From an uncultured Roseovarius sp. (GTDB lineage: Bacteria; Pseudomonadota; Alphaproteobacteria; Rhodobacterales; Rhodobacteraceae): a stretch of DNA of 64,000 nucleotides. Within the stretch, counting starts at the first letter, position 1; every line of letters starts with the position of its first letter. The stretch covers positions 1,726,366 to 1,790,365 of the forward strand of contig OX638333.1 in NCBI GenBank assembly GCA_951812895.1. The letters are read 5' to 3'. Under the pieces are notes generated by a model, which saw only the letters and a list, made by a program, of their open reading frames with translations, did not search any database and had not been told where the DNA came from. Both the position numbers and the translations under genes were made by a program. This document shows positions 56,165 through 64,000 of the stretch, piece after piece.

Positions 56165-56730
56165 CACGTATCACCCGCCCATTGATCCACCCGGCCAAGC
56201 GCCCGCCCGTCACACACGGCAGGCAGTTTGCAATTTTCTAGAACGATTTGCCGGGGTGCTGAGGCTTACGTCATCAAGCGGACTCGTCAGCGTGTTCAGT
56301 CAGCTGCAGGCTCTCCGGCCCCGTGGACCGAACACCCACAACATGCGCCATCACCAAAGCGAAACATATGCAACAACTCCCGCGTGATCTGATCCCAGCC
56401 CCGGCCTCAATACCGTAGCCCCGCCCCCCGGCGCCAGGACCAGGTCGATCGGCAAGGGGACATGTTTTACATAGAGGCTGGGCCGCACTGATCCTGCGAC
56501 CTGCGTTCTCGTCATTGCGGCAATCTTTTCCACCCTGCCCGCCCAGGGGACCATGTTGAAATCGCCCGCGATGACAACCGGTCCCTCCAGAGCCGACAAC
56601 ACTTCTGCCACGGCCTGTTCCGCCCTGCGGCTGTCATGGGGCCAGGGCCAAGGGATATGGGCTGAGACGGCCCAGACCCGCTCGCGCTCTAGCTGAAGCG
56701 GCACGGCCAAAATAGCGCGCCGGTCGGAGC
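56165..56730. repeat. Diverged segmental repeat, copy B
   Basis: Same order as copy A at 53856-54640 (without A's extra bases). The right part of copy B lies in the 3' end of the intact endonuclease/exonuclease/phosphatase gene. This makes B the parent layout and A the decayed copy. Confidence 0.75.
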
Positions 56731-57205
56731 AGATCGGATCACCGTCGAAGGGGTGTCTTGACAAAACCGCGATTCCCATCCTCCCGGAGAATCTGCACAG
56801 ATGCTGGTGGGGAAAGCTGGCTGACAACAGGCCCAGAATTGCGGAATTCTGGGTGGAAACCTCCTGAAGCATCACCACATCGACATCGCTGGCCTCGATA
56901 TCGGCCGCGACAGACGCGAATTGCATGTTTCGGTACCAAAGGTTCTTGGAATAGACGCGCAGATCTCCACCGGAGTCTTGGGGCAGCAGAAACACCGCGA
57001 CTGTGTAGAGCGCGTAGAGGGCGGTTGTGCCGAGGAACAGCCGGAGCCAGAGCATTCTGGCCGCGAAGACACCGAAGAGGCAGATCAGTGCTAGTGCCGG
57101 TCGCCCGATTGCGATGGAATCTGCGGCGCGGTGGATGTGATCGAGCGTTCCGGCAATGATCAACAGGGCCGACAAAACTGCGGCACCCACCAGAAATCTT
57201 CGCAT
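56351..57205 (-). CDS. Endonuclease/exonuclease/phosphatase family protein, membrane-anchored
   Basis: About 284 residues. Two or three hydrophobic segments occupy residues 4-85. The EEP fold follows with VVMLQEVSTQNSAIL (catalytic E), VVIAGDFNMVPW (D-x-N) and the terminal LGSDHAGVVAYV (D-H). These proteins cut phosphodiesters in nucleic acids, inositol lipids or other substrates; the substrate here is unknown. The ATG at 57205 is preferred to a GTG four codons earlier because the GGGGAG site fits it better. A dead partial copy lies at 54269-54681. Confidence 0.82.
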   Translation of the reverse strand: MRRFLVGAAVLSALLIIAGTLDHIHRAADSIAIGRPALALICLFGVFAARMLWLRLFLGTTALYALYTVAVFLLPQDSGGDLRVYSKNLWYRNMQFASVAADIEASDVDVVMLQEVSTQNSAILGLLSASFPHQHLCRFSGRMGIAVLSRHPFDGDPICSDRRAILAVPLQLERERVWAVSAHIPWPWPHDSRRAEQAVAEVLSALEGPVVIAGDFNMVPWAGRVEKIAAMTRTQVAGSVRPSLYVKHVPLPIDLVLAPGGGATVLRPGLGSDHAGVVAYVSLW

Positions 57206-57424
57206 GACCTGTTCCACTCCCCTGATCCGGCGCGGGCCGTTGTCACCCGGTGTATGTGGAGGCCGCTGTCGTGTTTCGCAATGGACTGCCGCATTCTTTT
57301 TGGGGTCGCATACGGCTCAGTGCAGTATGAAACCGTGAGGTCGGGTAAGCGGACAAAGCTGCCTTCGTTTTAGTTATGGGCAAAGTCCGCTAAGGCAGTA
57401 CTAGCTGGCTGGCAAACGATGAAC

Positions 57425-58555
57425 TCAAACTCCCTGATCTTCGTTTTGGAACCGTTCCGATGCTTGGCCGACCACATCGCGATTGAGGTTCAGACCCAAT
57501 CCCGGCCTTCCATCTAGTGAAAGGCGACCTTTGACTGGTGCGATATCGGGACCATCCAAAATGTTGTCTTGCAAGAGCTGCCACATGATCTGGTTCCCGT
57601 CGTCCAGATTTGGAATAGCGCGGCCAACGTGATGTTCCGCAACCGTAGTGATTCCTGTTGTCATAGATGAATGGATGCAGAGCTTCATTCCAGCGGCTTC
57701 TGCGATCCCCGCTGCTTTCATCATTGGGCGAAGCCCGCCCATCTCACGTGGGCCAACCGCAATCATATGTGCATGGCCACCGCCAATCGCACGATAGGCC
57801 TCGTTTAAGGTGAACACGGATTGATCCGCACCAATCGGGATTGGGCTTTGCCGTGTGACTTGTCCCAAGGCTTCCAGCGACGTCGAAACGGTCGGTTGCT
57901 CAATATACTCAATATCGAACGACGCAAGACGGGAGATCATCCGTAATGCTGTGGCGGGGTCCCAGGCCTCATTGGCGTCCAGCCGCAGACGTGTGTCGCC
58001 AATAGCCTCTCGTACGGCCTTAGTCGCTGCAACGTCACGATCAGGATCAATTCCTACTTTCAGGTATATGATTGGATGGCTTCGGGCGACCGCTACCTTC
58101 GCATCCGCTACAAGCTCTTCGATGGACTGGCCCTGTAAGAAGTAAAAGTAACCGACATGTTCACGCACAGCCCCGCCAAGCAAATCCCACACGGGACGCC
58201 CTGTTGCCTGTCCCTGTAAGTCCAGCGCTGCCATGTCAAAGCCACACATCAATTGATTGGCATAGCGTGGCATGTTGCCTCCAAACACTAAAAACTGACC
58301 GCGATAGGCCTCGGCCAGGATTTGAGAGGCTTCGAAAACCGAGCGCCCTACAAAACGCGCGCCTATTTTACGTAAAATAATCGCCTGCGCTCCGGCATCT
58401 GGCGCGGTTGTGGTTTCTCCGATGCCTATGCTGCCATCCTCGCCAACCAGTTCGATAAGGTTGACACAAAACACGTCCTCGACCCCTTGCGACCAAACAT
58501 AAGGTGCCTTCAGGGGCAGCATCATCGGCGTGACCCGAACTTCGGTGATTATCAT
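57425..58555 (-). CDS. Enolase-superfamily enzyme, mandelate racemase/muconate lactonizing type
   Basis: 376 residues with an N-terminal capping domain and C-terminal barrel. Barrel motifs: YLKVGIDPD (K-type base), RLDANEAWD (metal D), YIEQPT (metal E), GADQSV (third ligand D/Q) and the ICHSS-like LCIHSSMTTGI end. Its reaction class is proton abstraction next to a carboxylate; substrate unknown. The stop of the isochorismatase-type gene lies 11 bases upstream, so the two form a unit. Confidence 0.88.
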   Translation of the reverse strand: MIITEVRVTPMMLPLKAPYVWSQGVEDVFCVNLIELVGEDGSIGIGETTTAPDAGAQAIILRKIGARFVGRSVFEASQILAEAYRGQFLVFGGNMPRYANQLMCGFDMAALDLQGQATGRPVWDLLGGAVREHVGYFYFLQGQSIEELVADAKVAVARSHPIIYLKVGIDPDRDVAATKAVREAIGDTRLRLDANEAWDPATALRMISRLASFDIEYIEQPTVSTSLEALGQVTRQSPIPIGADQSVFTLNEAYRAIGGGHAHMIAVGPREMGGLRPMMKAAGIAEAAGMKLCIHSSMTTGITTVAEHHVGRAIPNLDDGNQIMWQLLQDNILDGPDIAPVKGRLSLDGRPGLGLNLNRDVVGQASERFQNEDQGV

Positions 58556-58566
58556 TTGGAAGTTCC

Positions 58567-59262
58567 TTAGAGCTGATCGTAAAAGTCGGTGATGGTATCA
58601 AAGTCGAAGCGGAGCGGCACCGGATCAACAATTTGCCAGACGTTGGTGGTACCACCGTTCAGCATCGTTGCGGCGCGTGCTGTGTCGCATATGCCTCCGC
58701 CGTAAAGCCTGTTGGCCAGATTAAGAATTGCCGTTTCATGCATGGTCTTGCTTCCACTTCCACACGCGTCCTTTACCAAAAGAACGCGATATCCATTGGC
58801 AATCCCATCCCGCACAGTCGCTGCTATGCAAGCCTCCGTCCAAACACCGCAAATGATCAGCCATTCGGCCTTGATATCCTTCAGCCAGCGGTCGAGATCA
58901 GTGCCTCGAAATGCAGAGGCATCGTTCTTGACAAAGACTTGCTCCTCCCCAACCGGAGCAACCTCTTTACAAATCGCAGCTAGGTAACCCGCGGCATCAG
59001 AGAAGGTCGGCGAACCATCTGGGCGGGTTGCCTCGAATGGTCTCGGCGGTTCGACAGCAAAGTCCCGCACATAAGTCGCATGGGCGACATGGAACGCGTT
59101 CGAGCGAGATGTATCAAGGAGCCGGGATGCATTTGCAAGAACCTGCTCAAAACCGTGCGTATAATAATCAGGATCAGTCCGCTGCTCTTCTTGAAGGTCT
59201 ACCAACAGAAGCGCACATTCACGGTTGGAAAGGTTCAATTGTTTAAGGACGGGCAAACGCAT
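58567..59262 (-). CDS. Isochorismatase-type cysteine hydrolase
   Basis: 231 residues. CALLLVDLQEEQRTD carries the catalytic D, VFVKNDASAFRGTDL the K, and IICGVWTEACIAATVRDGI the nucleophile cysteine of the C-G-x-x-T-E-x-C block. Members cleave amides or vinyl ethers of small molecules; the substrate is unknown. Together with the enolase-superfamily enzyme it may form a short catabolic path. The 397 bases upstream to parB hold no gene but one parS-like palindrome. Confidence 0.88.
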   Translation of the reverse strand: MRLPVLKQLNLSNRECALLLVDLQEEQRTDPDYYTHGFEQVLANASRLLDTSRSNAFHVAHATYVRDFAVEPPRPFEATRPDGSPTFSDAAGYLAAICKEVAPVGEEQVFVKNDASAFRGTDLDRWLKDIKAEWLIICGVWTEACIAATVRDGIANGYRVLLVKDACGSGSKTMHETAILNLANRLYGGGICDTARAATMLNGGTTNVWQIVDPVPLRFDFDTITDFYDQL

Positions 59263-59659
59263 GGACGATCCACTGGTTGTTCTTGGCGTCGATCATACCT
59301 GTAAGCTGGAGAGGGGATCGTCAATTCACGACAAGGCAAGGCCATACAGGCGACATAAGTAAAGCTGCCATTCGTGCGCCCTGCAGCATCGATCAATTTG
59401 GGCTCCTTGCTAACATTCTAGGTTTTTGTAAACGAGGGTTGAGAGACCAACCCAAAACAAGTGATTACACCCCCCTGCCCTCTTTCTAATTCGCTTGAAT
59501 GGCCTGGCGCGCAAAGTTAGGCAGATTGTTGCGAAATATGGCTATATGCTTAGAAAAAGGTCGCGATTTCTGACCTATTTTCAAAATAGCCCTCCCCTGC
59601 CCTTTTACATCGGTTGGGGCTAGGTTTCGCGTGCGAAACCTATGCGGGGCGACCTGCAA
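59263..59659. other. Intergenic stretch with a parS-like palindrome
   Basis: No gene supported. It holds a 22-base near-perfect palindrome at 59621-59642 (own entry). Confidence 0.6.
59621..59642. promoter_or_regulatory. parS-like palindrome 1 (downstream of parB)
   Basis: A 22-base palindrome with GTTTCGCGTGCGAAAC at its core and only the two centre bases unpaired. It lies just after the parB stop codon and matches the palindromes inside parB and parA, as a ParB binding site would. Confidence 0.6.
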
Positions 59660-60751
59660 TCAGTCAATCTTTTCCAGCAAATGCCGGATGTGGTCCATCA
59701 CCTGATCCACCAGTTCGCTGTTCACATTCGCCCCGTGGAACTGGATCGCGTACCCGTCTGCCCGGTCGATCCTCTGGATTGAGATACCGTTGGCCAGCGG
59801 CACCTCCCTGCCCTCGCGGGTTTTAGCCTCTTTCCTGGGTCGCCCCCCGCGGCTGGGGTCAGGGGCGATGCCCTCGGCCTTGGTTACCAGAGGCTCCAAC
59901 ACCGCCCATTCGGCCTCTGGCGTGTCCGTCACATGATCATCCAGCGCCACGCGGATCTCACCCCCCTGCCCTGCCCTGAGTGCTGCGGCAAGGCGCAGGC
60001 ATTGGCGTTCGCTCAGATGAGTGGCGTGGCTGAGCATGTCGCCCAGTTCCTCGTGCACCAGGGCAAAGGATTTGACCTTGGAACGCTTCGCCTTTGACGC
60101 TGAGCCGAACAGGGTTTTCACCGCATCCTCGATCGTTGCGAACACCCCCTCGTGCACAGCGATGGCGGCCACCCTGCCCCGCTCGTACTGGCTTAGCCCT
60201 GTACGGATTTCGTTTTCCTCAACCATCGCCACCAGCGTGTCGGCAATGCTGCCCGGCTGGCGGATGAAGCATGGGATGGTCTGGTACTTTTCCCCCGCTG
60301 TCAGCGTGTTCAGGCGGCGGTAGGCGGCGAGACGCCGAAAGCCCGAGATCAGGGCGAATTTGCCGGCAGTATCAGGGTTCGATGGCTCGAACACCTCGAT
60401 GGGCAGGCGCAGGCCGTTGGCCGAGATTGAGGTGCAAAGTTCGGTCAGTTCATCCTCGTCCATCGCCATACGGTCGCGGGTCAGGGCATCGGCGGTGATC
60501 TCATGAATGGGAATTTCGCGGGCGATCAGGCCCTTGCCATCAGCTTCGCGCAGGCGCTCTGCATCGGCCTTATCCCGGGCCAGTTCCTCGCGATCAGCCT
60601 GGGGCAGGGGGGTTGACCGGATCGCGGCATCGGCCACCACATCGGCGATTGGCGGGCGCAGGCCAGGGGCAGAGGTTTCGCGCGCGAAACCCTGTTCCAT
60701 TTCCTTCAGCGCCTCGGGTGAGGGAACCTCAAGCTGTTTCCGCTTGGCCAT
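59660..60751 (-). CDS. parB: ParB-family plasmid partition protein
   Basis: 363 residues. The ParB/Srx-like domain has GLRLPIEVFEPS and FALISGFRRLAAYRRL (ParB box II). A helix-turn-helix follows: LSQYERGRVAAIAVHEGV and MLSHATHLSERQCLRLAAALRAG. The C-terminal end (RIDRADGYAIQFHGANVN, then a helical end) is that of plasmid RepB/ParB proteins. It binds the parS site and loads the ParA partner. It overlaps parA by 23 bases. Confidence 0.9.
   Translation of the reverse strand: MAKRKQLEVPSPEALKEMEQGFARETSAPGLRPPIADVVADAAIRSTPLPQADREELARDKADAERLREADGKGLIAREIPIHEITADALTRDRMAMDEDELTELCTSISANGLRLPIEVFEPSNPDTAGKFALISGFRRLAAYRRLNTLTAGEKYQTIPCFIRQPGSIADTLVAMVEENEIRTGLSQYERGRVAAIAVHEGVFATIEDAVKTLFGSASKAKRSKVKSFALVHEELGDMLSHATHLSERQCLRLAAALRAGQGGEIRVALDDHVTDTPEAEWAVLEPLVTKAEGIAPDPSRGGRPRKEAKTREGREVPLANGISIQRIDRADGYAIQFHGANVNSELVDQVMDHIRHLLEKID
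60674..60691. promoter_or_regulatory. parS-like palindrome 2 (inside parB)
   Basis: GGTTTCGCGCGCGAAACC, a perfect 18-base palindrome inside the first codons of parB. It fits the published GTT-N4-GC-N4-AAC form of repABC parS sites. Confidence 0.6.
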
Positions 60752-62135
60752 GCTCTGCCTCCTTTTCGTTCAGCTGTTCATCGCGCCACCAGGAACCGAT
60801 CAACATCTCCTTGAATTCGGCATAGGTGCGGTCAAATGTTTCGCGGCCACGAACATAGGTCTCGCGATTGAAATCGCGGTAATCGGCCTCGTAAATGCCT
60901 GACACGCTTTCCCCGGCCTGTCCGACCATGGCGGTGTATTCCTGCCGGTAGGCGTTGGTCATATCGCCGAAATAGGCCTGGATCACATTGGCCAGATCGG
61001 TTTGCTGGCTGGCGTCAAAGCGGGTGATGATGGCGCGGACCACGTCCCATTCGAACTTCATTTCCGGCAGACCCGCCCGACGGCGGGCGGCGTTTTCACC
61101 TTCTTCAATAGAGGCGAAGGTGGAATAGAGCATGTCGAAGAAGCGGCCGGTTGAATCGAACTCAAGGAAGGACGCGCCGAGGGGTACCAGAATGATATCC
61201 GCGGCGGCCAGCGCATTGATTGTCAGATAGCCGAGGGCAGGGGGGGTATCGAGCAGGATGACATCGTAGTCATCCAGCGCGCCACCCTCCTCCAACGCCG
61301 CAGTCAGCGCGTCCCAAAGCGGCCAGTTGCGCAGACCCATGCGCCAGACGGGGATCTGAAATTCGGCCCAGTAAAGGTTCAACTGAGCGCCGATCAGATC
61401 AATATTGGGCCAGTGGGTTTTCTGGACCACGTTTCGCAGCGAAACCTGCATTGCCTCTGTCAGGGTTTCATCCATTGCCAGCTCCAGATCGCCCGCCGCC
61501 GCCCGCACCCGGTTTTCCGCCGAAAGATGCGTGGCGTAATCACGGGCCAGAAGGGGGAAGACCGTGCTCCATTCATCCGGGACATCGCCCCCCATGATCG
61601 ACGTCATCGAGCCCTGACTGTCGAGGTCAATTACTAAGACTTTGTAACCATCCAGTGCGGCGCTCATCGCCAGATGCGCACAGGTCGAGGTTTTGCCGAC
61701 CCCGCCCTTGAAATTCGCTACAGCAGTGATCTTGGCCGGCTGGCCCTTGGGGCGGTAGGGGCGGTATTCCTTGGTGCTGACCCCTTCTTCGGCGAAATGA
61801 TCGCGCAGGATCAGGATATCTTCGAGACTAAACCACCTTGAATTGCCCTCTCCTTCGCCCTGGGGCAAGTCCGCATTTTTCTTCAAAACCCGCCGCAAAT
61901 GGGCCGGGGCTACGGGAATCAGATAGCGGCAAACCTCCCACGTGGAAAAGCGGCGCAGCTTTTTCTTGCCATCCGGCGCGTATCCCCGCTTGGCCAGATC
62001 ATCGCGCCCCCGCCCTGCAAAGGCCGCGGCGCGGGCGAATCGGGCGGTATCCACCGGATCGCCCAGCTTGGCGGAGGCAGATTCGGGGTTTAGTTTGAAA
62101 TAGGGGGGCAGGGGGGTGTCTGATTTCCTGTCCAT
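60729..62135 (-). CDS. parA: ParA-family partition ATPase with N-terminal helix-turn-helix
   Basis: 468 residues. The first ~110 hold a winged/MerR-like DNA-binding region (FSTWEVCRYLIPVAPAHLRRVLKK), so it may also regulate its own promoter, as type Ia ParA proteins do. Walker A KGGVGKT is at 143-149, the VIDLDSQGSMTSIMGG and ILLDTPPALGYLTINAL blocks follow. Its length and layout match RepA-type ATPases of large alphaproteobacterial plasmids. It moves the ParB-parS complex along the nucleoid. Confidence 0.92.
   Translation of the reverse strand: MDRKSDTPLPPYFKLNPESASAKLGDPVDTARFARAAAFAGRGRDDLAKRGYAPDGKKKLRRFSTWEVCRYLIPVAPAHLRRVLKKNADLPQGEGEGNSRWFSLEDILILRDHFAEEGVSTKEYRPYRPKGQPAKITAVANFKGGVGKTSTCAHLAMSAALDGYKVLVIDLDSQGSMTSIMGGDVPDEWSTVFPLLARDYATHLSAENRVRAAAGDLELAMDETLTEAMQVSLRNVVQKTHWPNIDLIGAQLNLYWAEFQIPVWRMGLRNWPLWDALTAALEEGGALDDYDVILLDTPPALGYLTINALAAADIILVPLGASFLEFDSTGRFFDMLYSTFASIEEGENAARRRAGLPEMKFEWDVVRAIITRFDASQQTDLANVIQAYFGDMTNAYRQEYTAMVGQAGESVSGIYEADYRDFNRETYVRGRETFDRTYAEFKEMLIGSWWRDEQLNEKEAEHGQAETA
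61432..61446. promoter_or_regulatory. parS-like palindrome 3 (inside parA)
   Basis: GTTTCGCAGCGAAAC, a perfect 15-base palindrome around a single centre base. It shares arms with sites 1 and 2 but is one base shorter. Confidence 0.5.
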
Positions 62136-62251
62136 GATATGCTTACCTCATTCATGTCACCCTTTTTGGGTGTTATCCGGTAAATCATCGCACATCTTGG
62201 GCGCGTTGTGAATCACTAAGAATGGAAGGATCAGATTGGTGGTTATTCCGC

Positions 62252-62266
62252 GTTTTGCCGCGAAAC
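62252..62266. promoter_or_regulatory. parS-like palindrome 4 (between parA and rep), weaker
   Basis: GTTTTGCCGCGAAAC; the arms differ by one base from a perfect palindrome. Confidence 0.35.
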
Positions 62267-62385
62267 TGCTTATTCTTCATTATATCACAAAGAAAAACAC
62301 GACTCTATATGTTGTGAATCTTTTGAGTCTTTAAGAGTCTTTAAACCTGAGGAATACTGTTATCTCAGGTAGTTACGCCTAGTTA

Positions 62386-62601
62386 GGTACCGATTCCCGG
62401 GTTGAAGGGCACCCGATTCCGGGACAATAGGTACCCGTTCACGGTATTAACGGTTCCGATTCGCAGGGGCAGGGGGCCCAGGATTCGGTATAGACTCTAT
62501 TTCGGGTAAAAATGGCCAATCAAGGTCCTGTTCCCTGCAATTCCCGCGTGTGAAGGTACCGTAAACCCACCGCGCTGTGTGTTAAAGTACCCGTTTACGG
62601 G
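62386..62601. repeat. Iteron-like direct repeats
   Basis: Five related 16-mers in one orientation: GGTACCGATTCCCGGG (62386-62401), GGCACCCGATTCCGGG (62408-62423), GGTACCCGTTCACGGT (62430-62445), a partial GGTACCGTAAACCCA at 62555-62569 and AGTACCCGTTTACGGG (62586-62601). The first three are spaced 22 bases apart start to start, two helical turns, as iterons usually are. Confidence 0.65.
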
Positions 62602-62725
62602 AAGGGTGTATCCTGTAGATGGGTGCCTATAGAAAGATTGAGCACGGGTGCCTTTTGCGGCATACTAGGCCAGAGAGCAGAGCGCCGAAAGAAAAAACCA
62701 AATCCGGCGCAAGAGGGCAGGGGTC

Positions 62726-64000
62726 ATGGACCAGTTGGATATTCCAAAAGAAAAGCTGACCGGGGCGTTGCGGCGGCCATCGGTGAAAAAGAATGTGGCG
62801 GCGATACATGTGTCGGGCAAGCTGACCCTGTTACAGCGCAAGCTGTCGAATGTGCTGCTGCTGAATGCTTATGACACGCTGGTGTCGAAACCGATGCACC
62901 AGATTGACGCGCAGACGCTGTGCCTGATGGTGGGGTATAATTCCAACGATATGGCGACGCTGAAACAATCCCTGCGCAGCCTGGCAGAAACCACGGCAGA
63001 GTGGGATATGCTGGACGAGGACGGGCGGCAGGAATGGGGGGTCAGTGCGCTTTTGTCCTATGCCAAGCTCAAAAGCGGCGTGTGTGAATATGCCTATTCG
63101 CCGGCATTGGCGGAAAAGTTGCATGATCCCAAGGTATTTGCCCTGATCAACCTGAACATTCAGCGGCGGTTTACCAGCGGGCATGCGCTGGCGCTCTATG
63201 AAAACTGTTACCGGTTTGTGCGGACCGGCAGCACGGGTTGGTGGCCGATCGACCTGTTTCGCCGGCTGATGGGGGTGGATGGGTCGAGCTATTACGAGAG
63301 TTTTAAGCATCTCAATGCCAAGGTGATCAAACCGGCGGTGGCGGAGGTGAACAAGACGTCGAACATCCTGGTGACACCTGAGCTGCGCAAGATGGGGCGG
63401 CAGGTGAGCGAGATCCGGTTTCTGATCAAGGAGAACCCGCAGTTGGCGATGCTGGACATCGACGATGGCGAAGGCGTGCGGCAGGGGGATGTGTACCGGC
63501 GGCTGGTCGAGGTGGGTGTCAGTGACCGGCTGGCGCGGCAGTGGATTGCCGAGCATGGCGAGGCATATGTGGCTGAAAAGCTCGATTATCTGAAGGGCAG
63601 GGCAGGGGTGGAAAGCCCGGTGCGGTACCTGACGGCGGCTTTGCGCGACGATTACAAGGAGGCAGAGGCGCCAGCGCCCTCTGCCGAGGCGGTCGAGGCG
63701 GCGCGGGAGCGGGTGGAGGCGGCACAGGCCGAAGATGCGGCGCGTTTGGCACGGGAGGCTGCGGCAGAGCAGGAACGGCGCCAGCGGGCCGCTGTGATGG
63801 CCCGTGTGCGGGAATTGGCCGAGGCGCGCACACCTACGCAGCGGGATGCAGATAAGCGGCTGTTCCTGGCGGGGCTGGAGGATGAGGTCGCGCGGGCCGA
63901 ATTTGCCCGGCTGGGCTGGGGTGCTGCGTTTTGTGCGGATGATATGCGGGTGTTCTGGGAAGAAATGGTACCGGGGGCGTTTGAAAGAAAAAGCAAATAA
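62726..64000 (+). CDS. Plasmid replication initiator, Rep_3 superfamily
   Basis: 424 residues, stop codon at the last three bases of the window. The N-terminal ~230 residues have the two-winged-helix Rep_3 layout (LTLLQRKLSNVLLLNAYDTL, LKQSLRSLAETTAEW, FTSGHALALYENCYRFV, LFRRLMGVDGSSYYESFKHLN and VNKTSNILVTPELRKMGRQV). Residues ~250-300 have the QWIAEHGEAYVAEKLDYLKGR block common in roseobacter initiators; an Ala/Glu-rich helical part ends the chain. It binds iterons and recruits host replication proteins. Divergent from parA. Confidence 0.85.
   Translation: MDQLDIPKEKLTGALRRPSVKKNVAAIHVSGKLTLLQRKLSNVLLLNAYDTLVSKPMHQIDAQTLCLMVGYNSNDMATLKQSLRSLAETTAEWDMLDEDGRQEWGVSALLSYAKLKSGVCEYAYSPALAEKLHDPKVFALINLNIQRRFTSGHALALYENCYRFVRTGSTGWWPIDLFRRLMGVDGSSYYESFKHLNAKVIKPAVAEVNKTSNILVTPELRKMGRQVSEIRFLIKENPQLAMLDIDDGEGVRQGDVYRRLVEVGVSDRLARQWIAEHGEAYVAEKLDYLKGRAGVESPVRYLTAALRDDYKEAEAPAPSAEAVEAARERVEAAQAEDAARLAREAAAEQERRQRAAVMARVRELAEARTPTQRDADKRLFLAGLEDEVARAEFARLGWGAAFCADDMRVFWEEMVPGAFERKSK

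Larger units (their letters stand above)
62136..62725. other. Plasmid-type replication origin region
   Basis: 590 bases with no gene between divergent parA and rep. It holds an A+T-rich stretch (~62255-62345), a direct repeat GTTGTGAATC at 62205-62214 and 62311-62320, a tandem GAGTCTTTAA at 62325-62344, the iterons (own entry), and inverted half-iterons reading GGGTGCCT at 62620-62627 and CGGGTGCC at 62646-62653 before rep, which could bind Rep to repress its promoter. Confidence 0.65.

Noticed and set aside
1-64000. tRNA, rRNA or CRISPR array
   Set aside because: I looked for T-loop-like GGTTC-A-A-NC blocks and regularly spaced repeats, and none held up.

Overview
The window reads as chromosome of a marine alphaproteobacterium of the Roseobacter group (Rhodobacteraceae). 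The grounds are gene order and family resemblance: a trxA-addA-addB-(MurU-like)-(AmgK-like)-tsaE series, the divergent regB / senC-regA redox locus followed by ahcY, hslU and hslV, a CtrA-type TTAA-N7-TTAA box, and a Rep_3/ParA/ParB plasmid module of the type common in roseobacters. No rRNA, tRNA or CRISPR array was seen.

Layout. 1-660: 3' end of a phage/GTA-like DUF2793 protein with a C1q-like end. 872-3236: an RTX protein gene split by a frameshift in a nine-base homopolymer. 3.5-7.1 kb: manC-gmd-fcl, making GDP-mannose and GDP-L-fucose. 7.2-27.2 kb: core genes (hslU, a Tat-exported DM13 protein, hslV, trxA, addAB, MurU/AmgK-like cell-wall recycling genes, tsaE, a PAS protein, regB/senC/regA, GNAT, HD hydrolase, FkbM methyltransferase, ahcY). 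27.4-45.0 kb: a visibly A+T-richer exopolysaccharide locus with three SAM methyltransferases, three GT-B glycosyltransferases, a P-loop kinase next to a nucleotidyltransferase-fold protein, Wzx-like and Wzy-like membrane proteins, a GDP-mannose 3,5-epimerase, a second manC, a CapD/WbpM-type dehydratase and an acyltransferase-SGNH protein. 45.1-46.6 kb: a decayed IS3-family element carrying an IS66 fragment. 46.6-52.5 kb: an EptA-like transferase and the export set wza-like, yjbF-like, yjbH-like. 53.4-57.2 kb: decayed DNA with two diverged copies of one segment around a small secreted protein and an IS630 remnant; copy B includes the 3' part of an intact endonuclease/exonuclease/phosphatase gene. 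57.4-59.3 kb: an enolase-superfamily enzyme and an isochorismatase-type hydrolase. 59.6-64.0 kb: parB, parA, an iteron-bearing intergenic region and a Rep_3 initiator gene.

How it fits together. The two manC genes, gmd, fcl and the GDP-mannose epimerase predict GDP-mannose, GDP-L-fucose and GDP-L-galactose/gulose; the CapD protein adds a 4-keto-6-deoxy-HexNAc branch. Glycosyltransferases, methyltransferases and the acyltransferase would assemble and decorate the repeat unit, Wzx/Wzy would flip and polymerise it, and Wza/YjbF/YjbH would take part in export, as in group-4-capsule or Yjb-type systems. No Wzc/Wzb and no initiating phosphoglycosyltransferase is in the window. The plasmid module beside core genes suggests an integrated plasmid, a chromid or an assembly join. 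Palindromes resembling parS lie in and beside parAB. The features most worth following are the kinase/nucleotidyltransferase pair, the bacterial GDP-mannose 3,5-epimerase, the parS-like palindromes with the iteron field, the homopolymer frameshift in the RTX gene and the CtrA box before the PAS gene.
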